Below, piece after piece: positions 1 through 8,129 of a stretch of DNA of 64,000 nucleotides. A program made the position numbers and the translations under genes. The notes below the pieces were generated by a model, which was not told the origin of the DNA, ran no database searches, and saw only the letters and a program-made list of their open reading frames with translations. Origin of the DNA: Sideroxyarcus sp. (GTDB lineage: Bacteria > Pseudomonadota > Gammaproteobacteria > Burkholderiales > Gallionellaceae). Location of the stretch: assembly GCA_030651895.1 (NCBI GenBank), contig JAUSBR010000017.1, positions 1 through 64,000 on the forward strand, given 5' to 3'. Positions within the stretch are counted from its first letter, which is position 1, and each line of letters starts with the position of its first letter.

Positions 1-1
1 C

Positions 2-487
2 GCCAGCTACAACAACAGCTACAGCGGCTACAGCAGCTTCACTGGCGGTCCCACCGACGTGCGCAGCACCAGCGTCGGCCTGCAGCTCAACATGCCGCTA
101 TTCCAGGGCGGTGCCACCCAGTCCAAATGGCGCGAAGCCGACGCCAACCGCACGCGTGCCAACCATGAACTGGAGAACGCCCGCCGCAACGTCGAAGTGC
201 AGACCCGTCAGGCCTATCTCGGGGTGGTGAACGGCATCGCCCAGGTGCAGGCATTGCAACAGGCATTGAAGTCGAGCGAGAGCCTGCTGGAAGCGAGCAA
301 GCTGGGACACGAAGTCGGAGTAAGGACCAACCTCGATGTGCTGAACGCACAGCAGCAGGCGTATTCCACCCGGCGCGATCTGTACCAGGCCGAGTACAAC
401 TACCTGATCAGCCAGCTACGCCTGAAGGCAGCCGTGGGCGGGTTGGTGGAAGAGGATGTGACGAGGGTAAATCAGGCGTTGCATTAA
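2..487 (+). CDS. tolC: TolC-family outer-membrane efflux protein, C-terminal part
   Basis: C-terminal 161 residues of a TolC-family channel, the outer-membrane exit duct of tripartite efflux pumps and type I secretion. The frame is open from base 2 and passes through the first GTG at 59, so the true start lies upstream of the window. The segment SVGLQLNMPLFQGG is typical of the beta-strand/helix border of the second structural repeat. It is followed by long amphipathic helices and the late motif GVRTNLDVLNAQQQ, which is conserved in TolC-like proteins. The gene converges on rmlD with about 230 bases between them. The family is clear. Which pump or secretion system it serves cannot be read from the fragment. 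Confidence 0.85.
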   Translation, partial: ASYNNSYSGYSSFTGGPTDVRSTSVGLQLNMPLFQGGATQSKWREADANRTRANHELENARRNVEVQTRQAYLGVVNGIAQVQALQQALKSSESLLEASKLGHEVGVRTNLDVLNAQQQAYSTRRDLYQAEYNYLISQLRLKAAVGGLVEEDVTRVNQALH

Positions 488-547
488 CCCCGGTTTATCC
501 ATTAGGGCTGTCAGCGACCAGAATGGAAATAAATGAAATCTGGGTCG

Positions 548-664
548 CTCCCTTCTCCCGCAAGCGGGAGAAGGGTTGGGGATGAGGGACGTTCGGTATA
601 TTCGACAAGTGACTTCTGTTCGCCGACCCTCACCCCAACCCCTCTCCCGCCTACGGGAGAGGGG
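548..664. repeat. Long inverted repeat made of two GC-rich hairpins
   Basis: Two hairpins of nearly the same sequence lie in opposite orientation. The first (550-575) has arms CCCTTCTCCCG and CGGGAGAAGGG. The second (639-664) has arms CCCCTCTCCCG and CGGGAGAGGGG. The flanking words TTGGGGATGAGGG (576-588) and CCCTCACCCCAA (627-638) are also complementary, so the whole stretch can fold as one large stem. It fills the gap between the convergent tolC and rmlD genes and could end transcription from both sides. It resembles dispersed extragenic palindromes of proteobacteria. No second copy was seen in this window. Confidence 0.75.
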
Positions 665-717
665 CTTCCAGCCGCTTCATGCTTTATGCGTGCCGGATCA
701 AAAATGGATTTTTTGGA

Positions 718-1617
718 TTAAGCCTGCTGATAAAGCAGCCGTATGTTGGCAGCAAGGCTGTCTTGCCACTCGGGTAGCCGGATGCCGAAAGCATCATGGA
801 TACGATCGCATGCCAGCACCGAGTTGGCGGGGCGCTTGGCTGCAGTCGGATATTCATGCGTGGCGATGGACTTGATGACGGGCGGCCTGGCAGCAAGCGC
901 GCTGTCGTAGTTACGGGCTAGGCGCACGATCTCTACTGCGTAGTCATGCCAGCTGGTACGTCCACCAGCCGTGAGGTGGTAAAGCCCGCACAACTGTTCG
1001 TCCCAATTTTTTTCCTGCCAACATTCCAACGCGGTTAGTGTCGCCAGCGCGAGGTCTCTTGCCCAGGTCGGCGCGCCGGACTGGTCAGCGACGATGCGCA
1101 GTTCCCCGCGTTCCTTCGCCAGCCGCAAAACAGTCTTCACGAAATTCCCGCCGTGCACGCCGTACACCCAACTGGTGCGCAGGATGAGGTGCTTGCAACC
1201 CGAGGCGCGTATCGCCTGCTCTCCGGCCAACTTGGTCTTGCCGTAGACGTTCTGCGGGTTAGGCAAATCATCTTCGGTATAGGCGGAAGATTTGCTGCCG
1301 TCGAAAACGTAATCGGTGGAATAGTGAACCAGCACTGAGCCGAGTTGTTTTGCTTCCTCAGCCAGAATGGCGGGTGCTACGGCATTCACTGCCGATGCAA
1401 GCTCGGCATCGTTTTCAGCTTTGTCGACTGCGGTATAGGCGGCCGCATTGATGATGATGTCGGGGCGCAGGTTGCGCAGCATCCGGCGGATATCCCCAAC
1501 GTTGGTCAATTCAAGTTCGTGGCGTTCAGGGGCGATCAGGGTGCCGAGCGCGAGAAGCGAGCGTTGCAGTTCCCAGCCAATCTGCCCATTCTTGCCGACG
1601 AGCAAGATCTTTTTCAT
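718..1617 (-). CDS. rmlD: dTDP-4-dehydrorhamnose reductase
   Basis: Final step of dTDP-L-rhamnose synthesis: reduces dTDP-4-keto-L-rhamnose using NAD(P)H, in the cytoplasm. The 299-residue length is normal. The protein opens with the Rossmann loop MKKILLVGKNGQIGWEL. It keeps the SDR catalytic region, YSTDYVFDG with Tyr-x-x-x-Lys as YGKTK near residues 128-132, and ends without extra domains. The ATG at 1617 overlaps the stop of rmlC by four bases, so the two are translationally coupled. It is the last gene of the minus-strand rml group. Identification is secure from motif content and from the neighbouring rmlC and rmlA. Confidence 0.95.
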   Translation of the reverse strand: MKKILLVGKNGQIGWELQRSLLALGTLIAPERHELELTNVGDIRRMLRNLRPDIIINAAAYTAVDKAENDAELASAVNAVAPAILAEEAKQLGSVLVHYSTDYVFDGSKSSAYTEDDLPNPQNVYGKTKLAGEQAIRASGCKHLILRTSWVYGVHGGNFVKTVLRLAKERGELRIVADQSGAPTWARDLALATLTALECWQEKNWDEQLCGLYHLTAGGRTSWHDYAVEIVRLARNYDSALAARPPVIKSIATHEYPTAAKRPANSVLACDRIHDAFGIRLPEWQDSLAANIRLLYQQA

Positions 1618-2159
1618 GCGAACAGTTCGGCCTGCTTGAACAGCTTACCCGCAGCATCTTTGTCCGAGAGTATCGGTGCCTCGGTGAGCGGCCAATCGAT
1701 CGCAAGGGCGGGATCGTTCCAGGCGATGCAGCGTTCATGCTCCCGATGCCAATAATCGGTGGTTTTGTAGAGCGACTCTGCTTGTTCGCTGAGAGTCAGA
1801 AATCCATGGGCGAAACCTTCCGGTATCCACAACATGCGTTTGTTCTCGGCACTGAGATGTACGCCGAACCATTTGCCGAAAGTGGGTGAAGAACGGCGAA
1901 GATCGATGCTGACGTCGAACACCTCGCCGGCGATGATGCGTACCAGCTTGCCCTGCGGTTGTTCGACCTGATAATGCAAGCCGCGCAGTACGTTGTGTCT
2001 GGAAAGCGAGTGGTTATCCTGCACGAACCGGGCAGGACGCCCGATCAGCTCTTCGAAACCGGATTGGTTGAAACTCTCATAAAAGAAGCCGCGTCCATCT
2101 TCAAATACCTGCGGCTCGATGATGAGCAGGTCGGCAAGTTTGGTAGTCGTGGCCTTCAT
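1614..2159 (-). CDS. rmlC: dTDP-4-dehydrorhamnose 3,5-epimerase
   Basis: Epimerises C3 and C5 of dTDP-4-keto-6-deoxy-D-glucose in the dTDP-L-rhamnose pathway. The protein has 181 residues and a single cupin fold. Family hallmarks seen are the GRGFFYESFN start region, VLRGLHYQ with the catalytic His, GKLVRI, EGFAHGF, and the Tyr-containing YKTTDYW followed by WNDPALAIDWP. It lies four bases downstream of rmlA and overlaps rmlD by four bases, so rmlA-rmlC-rmlD forms a compact unit. A second, more divergent cupin epimerase lies at 14,596. This copy, next to rmlA and rmlD, is the rhamnose enzyme. Confidence 0.96.
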   Translation of the reverse strand: MKATTTKLADLLIIEPQVFEDGRGFFYESFNQSGFEELIGRPARFVQDNHSLSRHNVLRGLHYQVEQPQGKLVRIIAGEVFDVSIDLRRSSPTFGKWFGVHLSAENKRMLWIPEGFAHGFLTLSEQAESLYKTTDYWHREHERCIAWNDPALAIDWPLTEAPILSDKDAAGKLFKQAELFA

Positions 2160-2163
2160 CAGC

Positions 2164-3036
2164 CTAGAGAGCTTCCTTCAGGATCGCTTGCAGATACTGC
2201 CCATAGGCATTCTTGGACAGCACGGCAGCAAGTTTCTCCAGTTGCGCTGCCGAGATGTATCCCTTGCGGAACGCGATCTCCTCAGGGCAGGCGATCTTCA
2301 GACCTTGGCGCTTTTCCAGCGTCTGGATGAACATGGACGCTTCCAGCAGTGACTCGTGAGTGCCGGTATCCAGCCATGCAAGTCCGCGGTGCATCAGTTG
2401 AACGTCGAGCGAGTCGGCGTCGAGGAAAGACTGCATCACCGAGGTGATTTCCAGTTCGCCGCGCTTGGACGGTTTGGCCGCCTTGGCGAATTCGATCACG
2501 CGGTTGTCAAAGAAATACAGTCCGGTGAGAGCGTAGTTCGATTTCGGCTGTTGCGGTTTTTCTTCGATACTGAGTACGCGTCCGGCCTTGTCGAATTCGA
2601 CCACTCCGTAGCGCTCCGGATCGTGCACGTGATAGGCGAAAACAGTTGCACCACTGTCTTTGCTCGCGGCAGAGGCCAACATGGACTCGAAATTGTGGCC
2701 GTAGAAGATGTTGTCTCCCAGCACCAGCGCGCAGGAATCATTGCCGATGAATTTCTCGCCGAGGATGAAAGCCTGCGGCAACCCGTCCGGAGACGGCTGC
2801 ACCGTATAGGTAAGATTCAAACCCCACTGTGAACCGTCACCCAGCAACTGTTCGAAGCGCGGTGTGTCCTGCGGGGTGGAGATCACCAGAATATCGCGTA
2901 TCCCCGCCAGCATCAGCGTGGAGAGCGGGTAGTAGATCATCGGTTTGTCGTAGATCGGCAGAAGTTGTTTGGAAACCGGCAGCGTCACCGGATATAGCCG
3001 TGTGCCGGACCCACCGGCGAGAATGATGCCTTTCAT
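2164..3036 (-). CDS. rmlA: Glucose-1-phosphate thymidylyltransferase
   Basis: Makes dTDP-glucose from dTTP and glucose-1-phosphate, the entry step for dTDP-rhamnose and for any other dTDP-6-deoxyhexose. The protein has 290 residues. The nucleotidyltransferase signature is at the very start ([15 protein letters not shown]), followed by [17 protein letters not shown], the metal/sugar region VLGDNIFYG, and [10 protein letters not shown] near residue 160. Its product also feeds the WecE-type route at 42.5-43.7 kb through RmlB. The start lies 31 bases from the end of the upstream ATPase gene, so rmlA may have its own promoter or be read from that gene's promoter. No clear promoter was recognised. 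Confidence 0.95.
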   Translation of the reverse strand: MKGIILAGGSGTRLYPVTLPVSKQLLPIYDKPMIYYPLSTLMLAGIRDILVISTPQDTPRFEQLLGDGSQWGLNLTYTVQPSPDGLPQAFILGEKFIGNDSCALVLGDNIFYGHNFESMLASAASKDSGATVFAYHVHDPERYGVVEFDKAGRVLSIEEKPQQPKSNYALTGLYFFDNRVIEFAKAAKPSKRGELEITSVMQSFLDADSLDVQLMHRGLAWLDTGTHESLLEASMFIQTLEKRQGLKIACPEEIAFRKGYISAAQLEKLAAVLSKNAYGQYLQAILKEAL

Positions 3037-3067
3037 ATTCTGTACTCCATTTGATTTTCAGTATCTG

Positions 3068-4201
3068 TCATGCCGACAGGCCATTCAGCCAATTTGCGGC
3101 ATCGGTAATTCTGATGCCGTTGCGTAATTCTTCCTGACGCAGGTTATAAACGATCTGCACAGCTTCCGCCTCGGCAAACTGTTCGGCAAACCGAACCAAT
3201 CCGCGATGAGGCTTATTGTCACCCAACTTGCACTCTATCATCTGCGTGACCTTGCCGTTCTCGCCCAAAGCGAAATCGACTTCGGCGCCATCCTTGGTGC
3301 GGATGTAATGCAGACTGACCGCGCGTCCCGCGCTGTCCTGCAAAAAATGGACATGCTTCAGCAGCATTCCCGCCACTGCGTTTTCCAGCCGCACACCCTC
3401 GTCTCCATTCACCAGCCCGGTATCGAAGAAATACACCTTGGGGCTTTGCAAAAGTGCACGTGCAACATTGTGATGCCATGGCTGCACTGTGAAAACAATA
3501 AACAAAGCCTGCAGGATATCCAGATAGCGCTTGAGGGTAGCCGGAGCGACCGCCAGATCGCGGGCGATCGATGCCAGAGACAACGGCGACCCGACCCGTT
3601 CGCGCAGCAACGTCACAAACATGCGCATGGTGTTGATCTCATGCACGCGCGAAAACTCCAGCACGTCTTCGCGGATCAAGTCGTTGAAGTATTGCGAGCG
3701 CCAGCGGTCTGCCTGTGTTGCATCTGCCGCCAGACAGGGCTCCGGAAAGCCGCCGCGTATCAGCAAGTGGTCCAGCGCTTCGGCCGGAGCGACCTGGAGC
3801 TGCTTGCACCATTCGTGCACCGAGAAAGGATGCAAGCGAAAGGAGAAATATCGGCCAGCCAGCGAATCGCCGCCCTGCCGAAAGGTCTCCATCCGTGCGC
3901 TGCCCGTTATCAGCAAAGCCTGACCTGGCGCACGACCGTCTACAACACCCTTCAGCCAGTTCTTCCACTCGTGCATCTTGTGGATCTCATCCATCACCAG
4001 CAGCTTTGCACGCGGATTCCAGGTTTGCCGCTGCAAAACCGCACGATCCTGCAACACGTCCCAGTTGAGATACTGGGGCGAGTCGAACGAAGTCATAAGC
4101 TGGCGGGCGAGCGTAGTCTTTCCAACCTGCCGTGGGCCGGTCAATACCACCATCTTGGTGGCAAGATCCTTCAGCACGAGATCGTCGAGATAGCGTTTCA
4201 T
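3068..4201 (-). CDS. AAA+ ATPase with DUF4143 domain
   Basis: Predicted single-protein ATPase of the AAA_14/DUF4143 group, whose members are mobile and of unknown cellular function. The Walker A motif is GPRQVGKTTLARQL near residues 20-33. A Walker B-like LLVMDEIHK follows near residue 75, then an ITGSARM sensor region. The C-terminal half carries the DUF4143 fold with a PD-(D/E)xK-like stretch (GAEVDFALGE, then MIECKLGD). I start it at ATG 4201 (MKRYLDDLVL, 377 residues), because the upstream TTG at 4258 would put the palindrome inside the coding region. It splits rmlB from rmlA and probably arrived as an insertion. Family assignment is good. Function is not inferred. Confidence 0.85.
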   Translation of the reverse strand: MKRYLDDLVLKDLATKMVVLTGPRQVGKTTLARQLMTSFDSPQYLNWDVLQDRAVLQRQTWNPRAKLLVMDEIHKMHEWKNWLKGVVDGRAPGQALLITGSARMETFRQGGDSLAGRYFSFRLHPFSVHEWCKQLQVAPAEALDHLLIRGGFPEPCLAADATQADRWRSQYFNDLIREDVLEFSRVHEINTMRMFVTLLRERVGSPLSLASIARDLAVAPATLKRYLDILQALFIVFTVQPWHHNVARALLQSPKVYFFDTGLVNGDEGVRLENAVAGMLLKHVHFLQDSAGRAVSLHYIRTKDGAEVDFALGENGKVTQMIECKLGDNKPHRGLVRFAEQFAEAEAVQIVYNLRQEELRNGIRITDAANWLNGLSA

Positions 4202-4218
4202 GACCGTGAGAATACTAT

Positions 4219-4266
4219 AAATGCAATAAAGTCGCGACTTTATTGCATTTGCAATCAATAAAGTCG
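4219..4266. promoter_or_regulatory. 32-bp perfect palindrome plus a third half-site upstream of the DUF4143 ATPase
   Basis: Bases 4219-4250 form a perfect palindrome centred on GTCGCGAC, each arm reading GCAATAAAGTCG inward. A further direct copy of the half-site, CAATAAAGTCG, sits at 4256-4266. The palindrome ends 18 bases before the ATPase ATG at 4201, and TATAGT, a possible -10 box on the minus strand, lies at its edge. The arrangement is that of an operator, probably for autoregulation or for recognition by the ATPase module. The sequence is plain; the role is inferred. Confidence 0.7.
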
Positions 4267-4348
4267 TAAATCGAGTGCTTTAAATAACTCGCCCTGCTTC
4301 TGGGGCAGCCGAAGGACCGGTATGACAGCCGAATGAAACAATTTGGCT

Positions 4349-5404
4349 TTAAGCGCCGTAATGTTTCTTAACCCAATTTTGGTATTCGCCACTGGTCACG
4401 CCTTTCACCCAGGCATCGTTGGAGAGATACCACTCAACCGTCTTGCGCAGACCGCTCTCGAAGTTCTCCTGCGGCTTCCAACCCAGCTCGTGCGCAATCT
4501 TGTTGGCGTCGATCGCGTAACGCATATCGTGTCCGGGCCGGTCTGTCACGTAGGTGATCAGTTTGTTGTGTGGCGCGCCCTGCGGATGCAGTTCGTCGAG
4601 GATGGTGCAGATGGACTGCACCACTTCAAGATTGGTCTTCTCGTTCCAGCCGCCGATGTTGTAGGTCTCTCCGGGCGTGCCCTTTTCCAGCACCAGTCGC
4701 AGTGCGCGCGCATGGTCATCGACATAGAGCCAGTCGCGGATGTTGTCGCCCTTGCCGTAGATCGGTAGCGGCTTGCCGTTGACCGCGTTCAGGATCACCA
4801 GTGGGATGAGTTTCTCCGGGAAGTGATAAGGGCCGTAGTTGTTGGAGCAGTTGGTGGTGACGACGGGCAGGCCGTAGGTGTGGTGCCAGGCACGAACCAG
4901 GTGGTCGCTTGACGCCTTGCTGGCGGAATAGGGCGAATTGGGTTCGTAAGCCATGTCTTCGGTGAAGAACCCAGTATCGCCCAGACTGCCGTAGACCTCG
5001 TCGGTCGAGATGTGGTGGAAACGGAACGCGGCCTTGCCGGCGGCACCCAGTTCGTTCCAGTAGGCGCGCGCGGCCTCCAGCAGGGTGTAAGTGCCGACGA
5101 TATTGGTCTGGATGAAATCGGCCGGACCGCTGATGGAGCGATCCACGTGCGATTCGGCGGCAAGGTGCATGATCCCATCGGGCCGGTGTTCGCGGAACAG
5201 GCGCGCGACTTCGGTGGCATCGCAGATGTCGACCTGCTCGAAGCGGTAGCGCGGGTTGTCCGAAACAGAGGCGAGCGACTGCAGGTTTCCTGCGTAGGTG
5301 AGCTTGTCGACGTTGACCACGGAGCAGTCGGTATCGTTGATGAACTGGCGCACAACCGCTGAGCCGATGAAACCGGCGCCGCCGGTGACGATGATTTTTT
5401 TCAT
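4349..5404 (-). CDS. rmlB: dTDP-glucose 4,6-dehydratase
   Basis: Converts dTDP-glucose to dTDP-4-keto-6-deoxy-D-glucose using tightly bound NAD+. Length is 351 residues. The Rossmann loop is [16 protein letters not shown]. The active-site Asp-Glu pair is in [10 protein letters not shown], and YSASK carries the catalytic Tyr and Lys. The typical [18 protein letters not shown] and [17 protein letters not shown] blocks follow. Its start overlaps the stop of waaA by four bases, so it is read from the waaC-waaA side. The product can enter either L-rhamnose (RmlC and RmlD here) or 4-amino-6-deoxygalactose synthesis (WecE at 42,537). Confidence 0.96.
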   Translation of the reverse strand: MKKIIVTGGAGFIGSAVVRQFINDTDCSVVNVDKLTYAGNLQSLASVSDNPRYRFEQVDICDATEVARLFREHRPDGIMHLAAESHVDRSISGPADFIQTNIVGTYTLLEAARAYWNELGAAGKAAFRFHHISTDEVYGSLGDTGFFTEDMAYEPNSPYSASKASSDHLVRAWHHTYGLPVVTTNCSNNYGPYHFPEKLIPLVILNAVNGKPLPIYGKGDNIRDWLYVDDHARALRLVLEKGTPGETYNIGGWNEKTNLEVVQSICTILDELHPQGAPHNKLITYVTDRPGHDMRYAIDANKIAHELGWKPQENFESGLRKTVEWYLSNDAWVKGVTSGEYQNWVKKHYGA

Positions 5405-6708
5405 GGAGCCGATTTTACCTGAGGGTTTATCAATTCGTTATAGAGCGACTGGTTCATGGCCAGCGAGATGTGGTTCATCGCGCACCGCGTTGCGCCGCGA
5501 CTGCTGCTGACGAAGCGCTCGCCATTTTCGCCCATCTGTTTCAGGCGGTCCACATCCTGCAGCAGCACGTTGAGCTGGTGTACCAGATCGTCGGCATGGC
5601 TCACCCTGAGCGCAGCACCGCATTCGACCGCCTGCTCCGAGGCTTGCGTGAAATTGTAGGTATGCGGTCCGAAGAGCACGGGCTTGCCCACCGCGCAGGC
5701 CTCGATCAGGTTCTGCCCGCCGAAAGGCAGCAGGCTGCCGCCGATGAAAGCGATATCACAGGCCGCGTAATAGGCGAACATCTCGCCCATGCTGTCACCC
5801 AGAACCACCTGCGTGTCGGCAGCAATCGGCTCGAAGGCACTGCGCTTCTGCATGCGCAGACCGTATTGGGCGATGAGATCCGCCACCGCTTCGAAGCGTT
5901 GCGGGTGACGCGGGACGATAACGACTAGCAGACCGTGGATATCGGCGTGGGTCAATGCCTCCAGCAACAACGCCTCCTCGCCCTCGCGGGTACTGGCGGC
6001 AAGAAAGATGCGGCGCCTGCTGCCAAAACGCTCGCGCAACTGCGCTCCCAGTTCCAACATCGCCGGTGGCGGGACGATGTCGAATTTCAGATTGCCCATC
6101 ACCGGCACGGCTAGATTGCCGAGACTGGCAAGACGCATCGCGTCCTCTTCGGTCTGCGCGGCGATCAGGTGCAGCTCATGCAGCGCGGCGCGGGAGAGTT
6201 TGGGGAATTTTGCGTAACGACGTGCCGACCGTTCCGAAAGGCGGGCATTGAGCAACAATAGCGGCAAGGCATCGGCGTGACAGGCATGGATCAGGTTGAA
6301 CCAGATTTCGGTCTCCATCAATACGCCGATGCAGGGACGGAAATGACGCAGGAAACGGCGCACCGCGAACAGATAGTCATAAGGCAGATAGACGCGTAGC
6401 ACATCGTCGCCATAGAGTTGCTCACTCGCAGCCCGTCCGGTTGGCGTAGTGTGGGTGAGCAGGATCTGGTGTTCCGGATAACACTCGCGCAGGTTCTGAA
6501 TGAGCGTGGCCACCGCGCGCGTCTCGCCGACCGAAACGGAGTGAAGCCAGATGACGGGCTTGTCGCTGCGGACGGTGTAGCGTCCGAAACGCTCGCCGAT
6601 ATGGCGCAGGTATTCCGGCTGTTTGCGCGCGCGCCATAGCAGATGGAAGAACACATAGGGCAGCAACAGCCACAGCACCAGGGTGTAGAGCGTGCGCGGC
6701 TTAAACAT
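5401..6708 (-). CDS. waaA: 3-deoxy-D-manno-octulosonic acid (Kdo) transferase
   Basis: GT30 enzyme that adds Kdo from CMP-Kdo to lipid IVA on the inner face of the cytoplasmic membrane. I start at ATG 6708 ([13 protein letters not shown]), giving 435 residues with the expected N-terminal membrane anchor; the longer frame adds a basic, unrelated leader. Diagnostic segments are [34 protein letters not shown], and [17 protein letters not shown] for CMP-Kdo binding. It overlaps waaC by eight bases and rmlB by four, so inner-core and rhamnose genes are translationally linked. Confidence is high. Confidence 0.95.
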   Translation of the reverse strand: MFKPRTLYTLVLWLLLPYVFFHLLWRARKQPEYLRHIGERFGRYTVRSDKPVIWLHSVSVGETRAVATLIQNLRECYPEHQILLTHTTPTGRAASEQLYGDDVLRVYLPYDYLFAVRRFLRHFRPCIGVLMETEIWFNLIHACHADALPLLLLNARLSERSARRYAKFPKLSRAALHELHLIAAQTEEDAMRLASLGNLAVPVMGNLKFDIVPPPAMLELGAQLRERFGSRRRIFLAASTREGEEALLLEALTHADIHGLLVVIVPRHPQRFEAVADLIAQYGLRMQKRSAFEPIAADTQVVLGDSMGEMFAYYAACDIAFIGGSLLPFGGQNLIEACAVGKPVLFGPHTYNFTQASEQAVECGAALRVSHADDLVHQLNVLLQDVDRLKQMGENGERFVSSSRGATRCAMNHISLAMNQSLYNELINPQVKSAP

Positions 6709-7666
6709 GGATACCCAGACCGGACAGCGCCGCGATGACTTCTTCAAGCGCCGGCGGCGTGTGCTTGCCGCCGAGATTGACCGCGCGTGCACCGGCATAC
6801 AGGCCGGTCAGCCCGGGATCGGTGGCGGTGTAGATACCGACGGTAGGCACATCGAGCGCGGCAGCGAGATGGCTCAGGCCGGTGTCCACGCCGATGACGG
6901 CGCGAGCTCGGCCCAGCAGGGCAGCTGCTTCATTGAGATTCAGCCGCGGCGCACAGACGGCATCGGGGATGGAGGCGCTCAAACGTTCGGCGCGGCTCTT
7001 TTCCTTCTCGCTACCCCAAGGCAGGACCGCGCGCATCCCGGCCAAGTGCAGCCGCTTGCCCAAAGCGGTCCAGTTCTGCTCGTCCCACAACTTGTCGTCG
7101 CGGCTGGTGGCATGCAGCAGCGCGGCATAAGGCTGCGCAGGCAACCAGGGCAGCGCCACATCGGGGGTGCGGATGCCGTAATCGGGGAGCCCTTCCGTGC
7201 TGTAGCCGAGCGCGGCCGCGGCCAGTCGGCGGTTGCGCTCGACCGCATGCAAGTCTTTGGAGACGGTGAAGGTTCGGTCATAGAACCAGCTGGCCAGCGG
7301 TTCGCGCGCACTGCCCCAGGCGTAGCCGCAACGGACCGTATGGGTGCAGTGGGTGATCAGGGCGCTCTTGAGGAGTCCCTGGGTGTCGAGAGCAATGCTG
7401 TAATGCCGGTCGCTCAGGGTGCGGCACACTGACTTCATTTCATGCCGTGAGGCCCACAAGGACTTGCGCCAGCGGCGCACTGCGACGGGGACGACATTAC
7501 GCACGCCGGGATGCAGTTTTGGCAAGGCCGCGAAGTTTTCTTCAACCACCCAGTCGATCCTTGCCACGGGGAAATGCCGAAGAATGTCAGTGACCACAGG
7601 CAGGTTGTGCAGCACATCGCCCAGCGAAGAGGTTTTGATCAGAATGATGTCGGGCGCGTTTTGCAT
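6701..7666 (-). CDS. waaC: Lipopolysaccharide heptosyltransferase I
   Basis: GT9 enzyme that transfers the first L-glycero-D-manno-heptose to Kdo of the LPS inner core. ATG 7666 (MQNAPDIILIKTSSLGDVLH) is chosen because the glycine-rich family start IIxIKTSSLGD then sits where it should; the protein has 321 residues. The C-terminal half has the ADP-heptose-binding signature GVDTGLSHLAAAL followed by VGIYTATDP. It heads the minus-strand group waaC-waaA-rmlB and is divergent from the EPS regulator, with 115 bases between the two starts. Confidence 0.93.
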   Translation of the reverse strand: MQNAPDIILIKTSSLGDVLHNLPVVTDILRHFPVARIDWVVEENFAALPKLHPGVRNVVPVAVRRWRKSLWASRHEMKSVCRTLSDRHYSIALDTQGLLKSALITHCTHTVRCGYAWGSAREPLASWFYDRTFTVSKDLHAVERNRRLAAAALGYSTEGLPDYGIRTPDVALPWLPAQPYAALLHATSRDDKLWDEQNWTALGKRLHLAGMRAVLPWGSEKEKSRAERLSASIPDAVCAPRLNLNEAAALLGRARAVIGVDTGLSHLAAALDVPTVGIYTATDPGLTGLYAGARAVNLGGKHTPPALEEVIAALSGLGIHV

Positions 7667-7720
7667 GAGTGTCTTAGGGCAACAACCAAGGTCGCCATGA
7701 TACACGAGCGGTTTTTGCGC

Positions 7721-7772
7721 TTGACACCCCATGTCGGCAACTGGTGTAATGCGCACCGTTCACCGACTGAAC
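7721..7772 (+). promoter_or_regulatory. Sigma-70-type promoter and inverted-repeat operator for the EPS operon
   Basis: A -35 box TTGACA (7721-7726) and a -10 box TGTAAT (7745-7750) are 18 bases apart, and TGG just before the -10 resembles an extended -10. Right after it, GTTCA-N5-TGAAC (7758-7772) is a perfect inverted repeat at about the expected transcription start. It lies ten bases before the regulator ATG at 7782, which suggests autoregulation by that protein. The boxes are seen; the operator role is inferred. Confidence 0.65.
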
Positions 7773-7781
7773 ACACTATCA

Positions 7782-8129
7782 ATGCTAGACGAAACAACCC
7801 ATTACGGTCTGCTCAAGACCCTGGAAGAGAACCCCGGCCTTTCGCAGAGAGATCTGGCAAAGCGGCTGGGCGTCAGCCTTGGCAAAGTCAATTTCTGCCT
7901 CAATGCGCTGGTTGAGAAGGGCAGTCTTAAGATCAACAACTTCCGCAACAGCGAGAACAAGCTGGCTTATGCTTATCTGCTTACGCCACAAGGGATTGAG
8001 TCCAGGGCTCGAATGACGGTGGAGTTTCTGAAGTACAAGGTGCAGGAGTATGAGCGGCTGCGTGCAGAGATTGAAGACCTGAAGCGCGAAGCAGAACAAA
8101 AAGGCCTGCTGGAGAATGCACATGACTGA
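7782..8129 (+). CDS. MarR-family EPS-associated transcriptional regulator
   Basis: Small winged-helix DNA-binding protein of the EPS-associated MarR-type family often found first in betaproteobacterial exopolysaccharide operons. ATG 7782 (MLDETTHYGLLKTLEENPG) gives 115 residues. The helix-turn-helix is LSQRDLAKRLGVSLGKVNFC at residues about 18-37, with the wing at INNFRNSENKLAYAYLLTP. The C-terminal third is a charged coiled coil (YERLRAEIEDLKREAEQK) suited to dimerisation. It overlaps manC by eight bases and leads a run of plus-strand genes to about 30.9 kb. The inverted repeat at 7758-7772 is its likely operator. Confidence 0.85.
   Translation: MLDETTHYGLLKTLEENPGLSQRDLAKRLGVSLGKVNFCLNALVEKGSLKINNFRNSENKLAYAYLLTPQGIESRARMTVEFLKYKVQEYERLRAEIEDLKREAEQKGLLENAHD

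Noticed and set aside
59..487. GTG at 59 as start of a 142-residue TolC-like gene
   Set aside because: The frame stays open to base 2 and the protein clearly lacks its N-terminal half, so the gene begins before the window.
4199..4258. TTG at 4258 as start of the DUF4143 ATPase
   Set aside because: It would place the perfect palindrome inside the coding region and adds 19 residues that do not look like the family.
3206..4261. Plus-strand open frame of 351 codons opposite the DUF4143 ATPase
   Set aside because: It is antisense to a gene with clear Walker motifs, shows no family motif and has codon use of a shadow frame.
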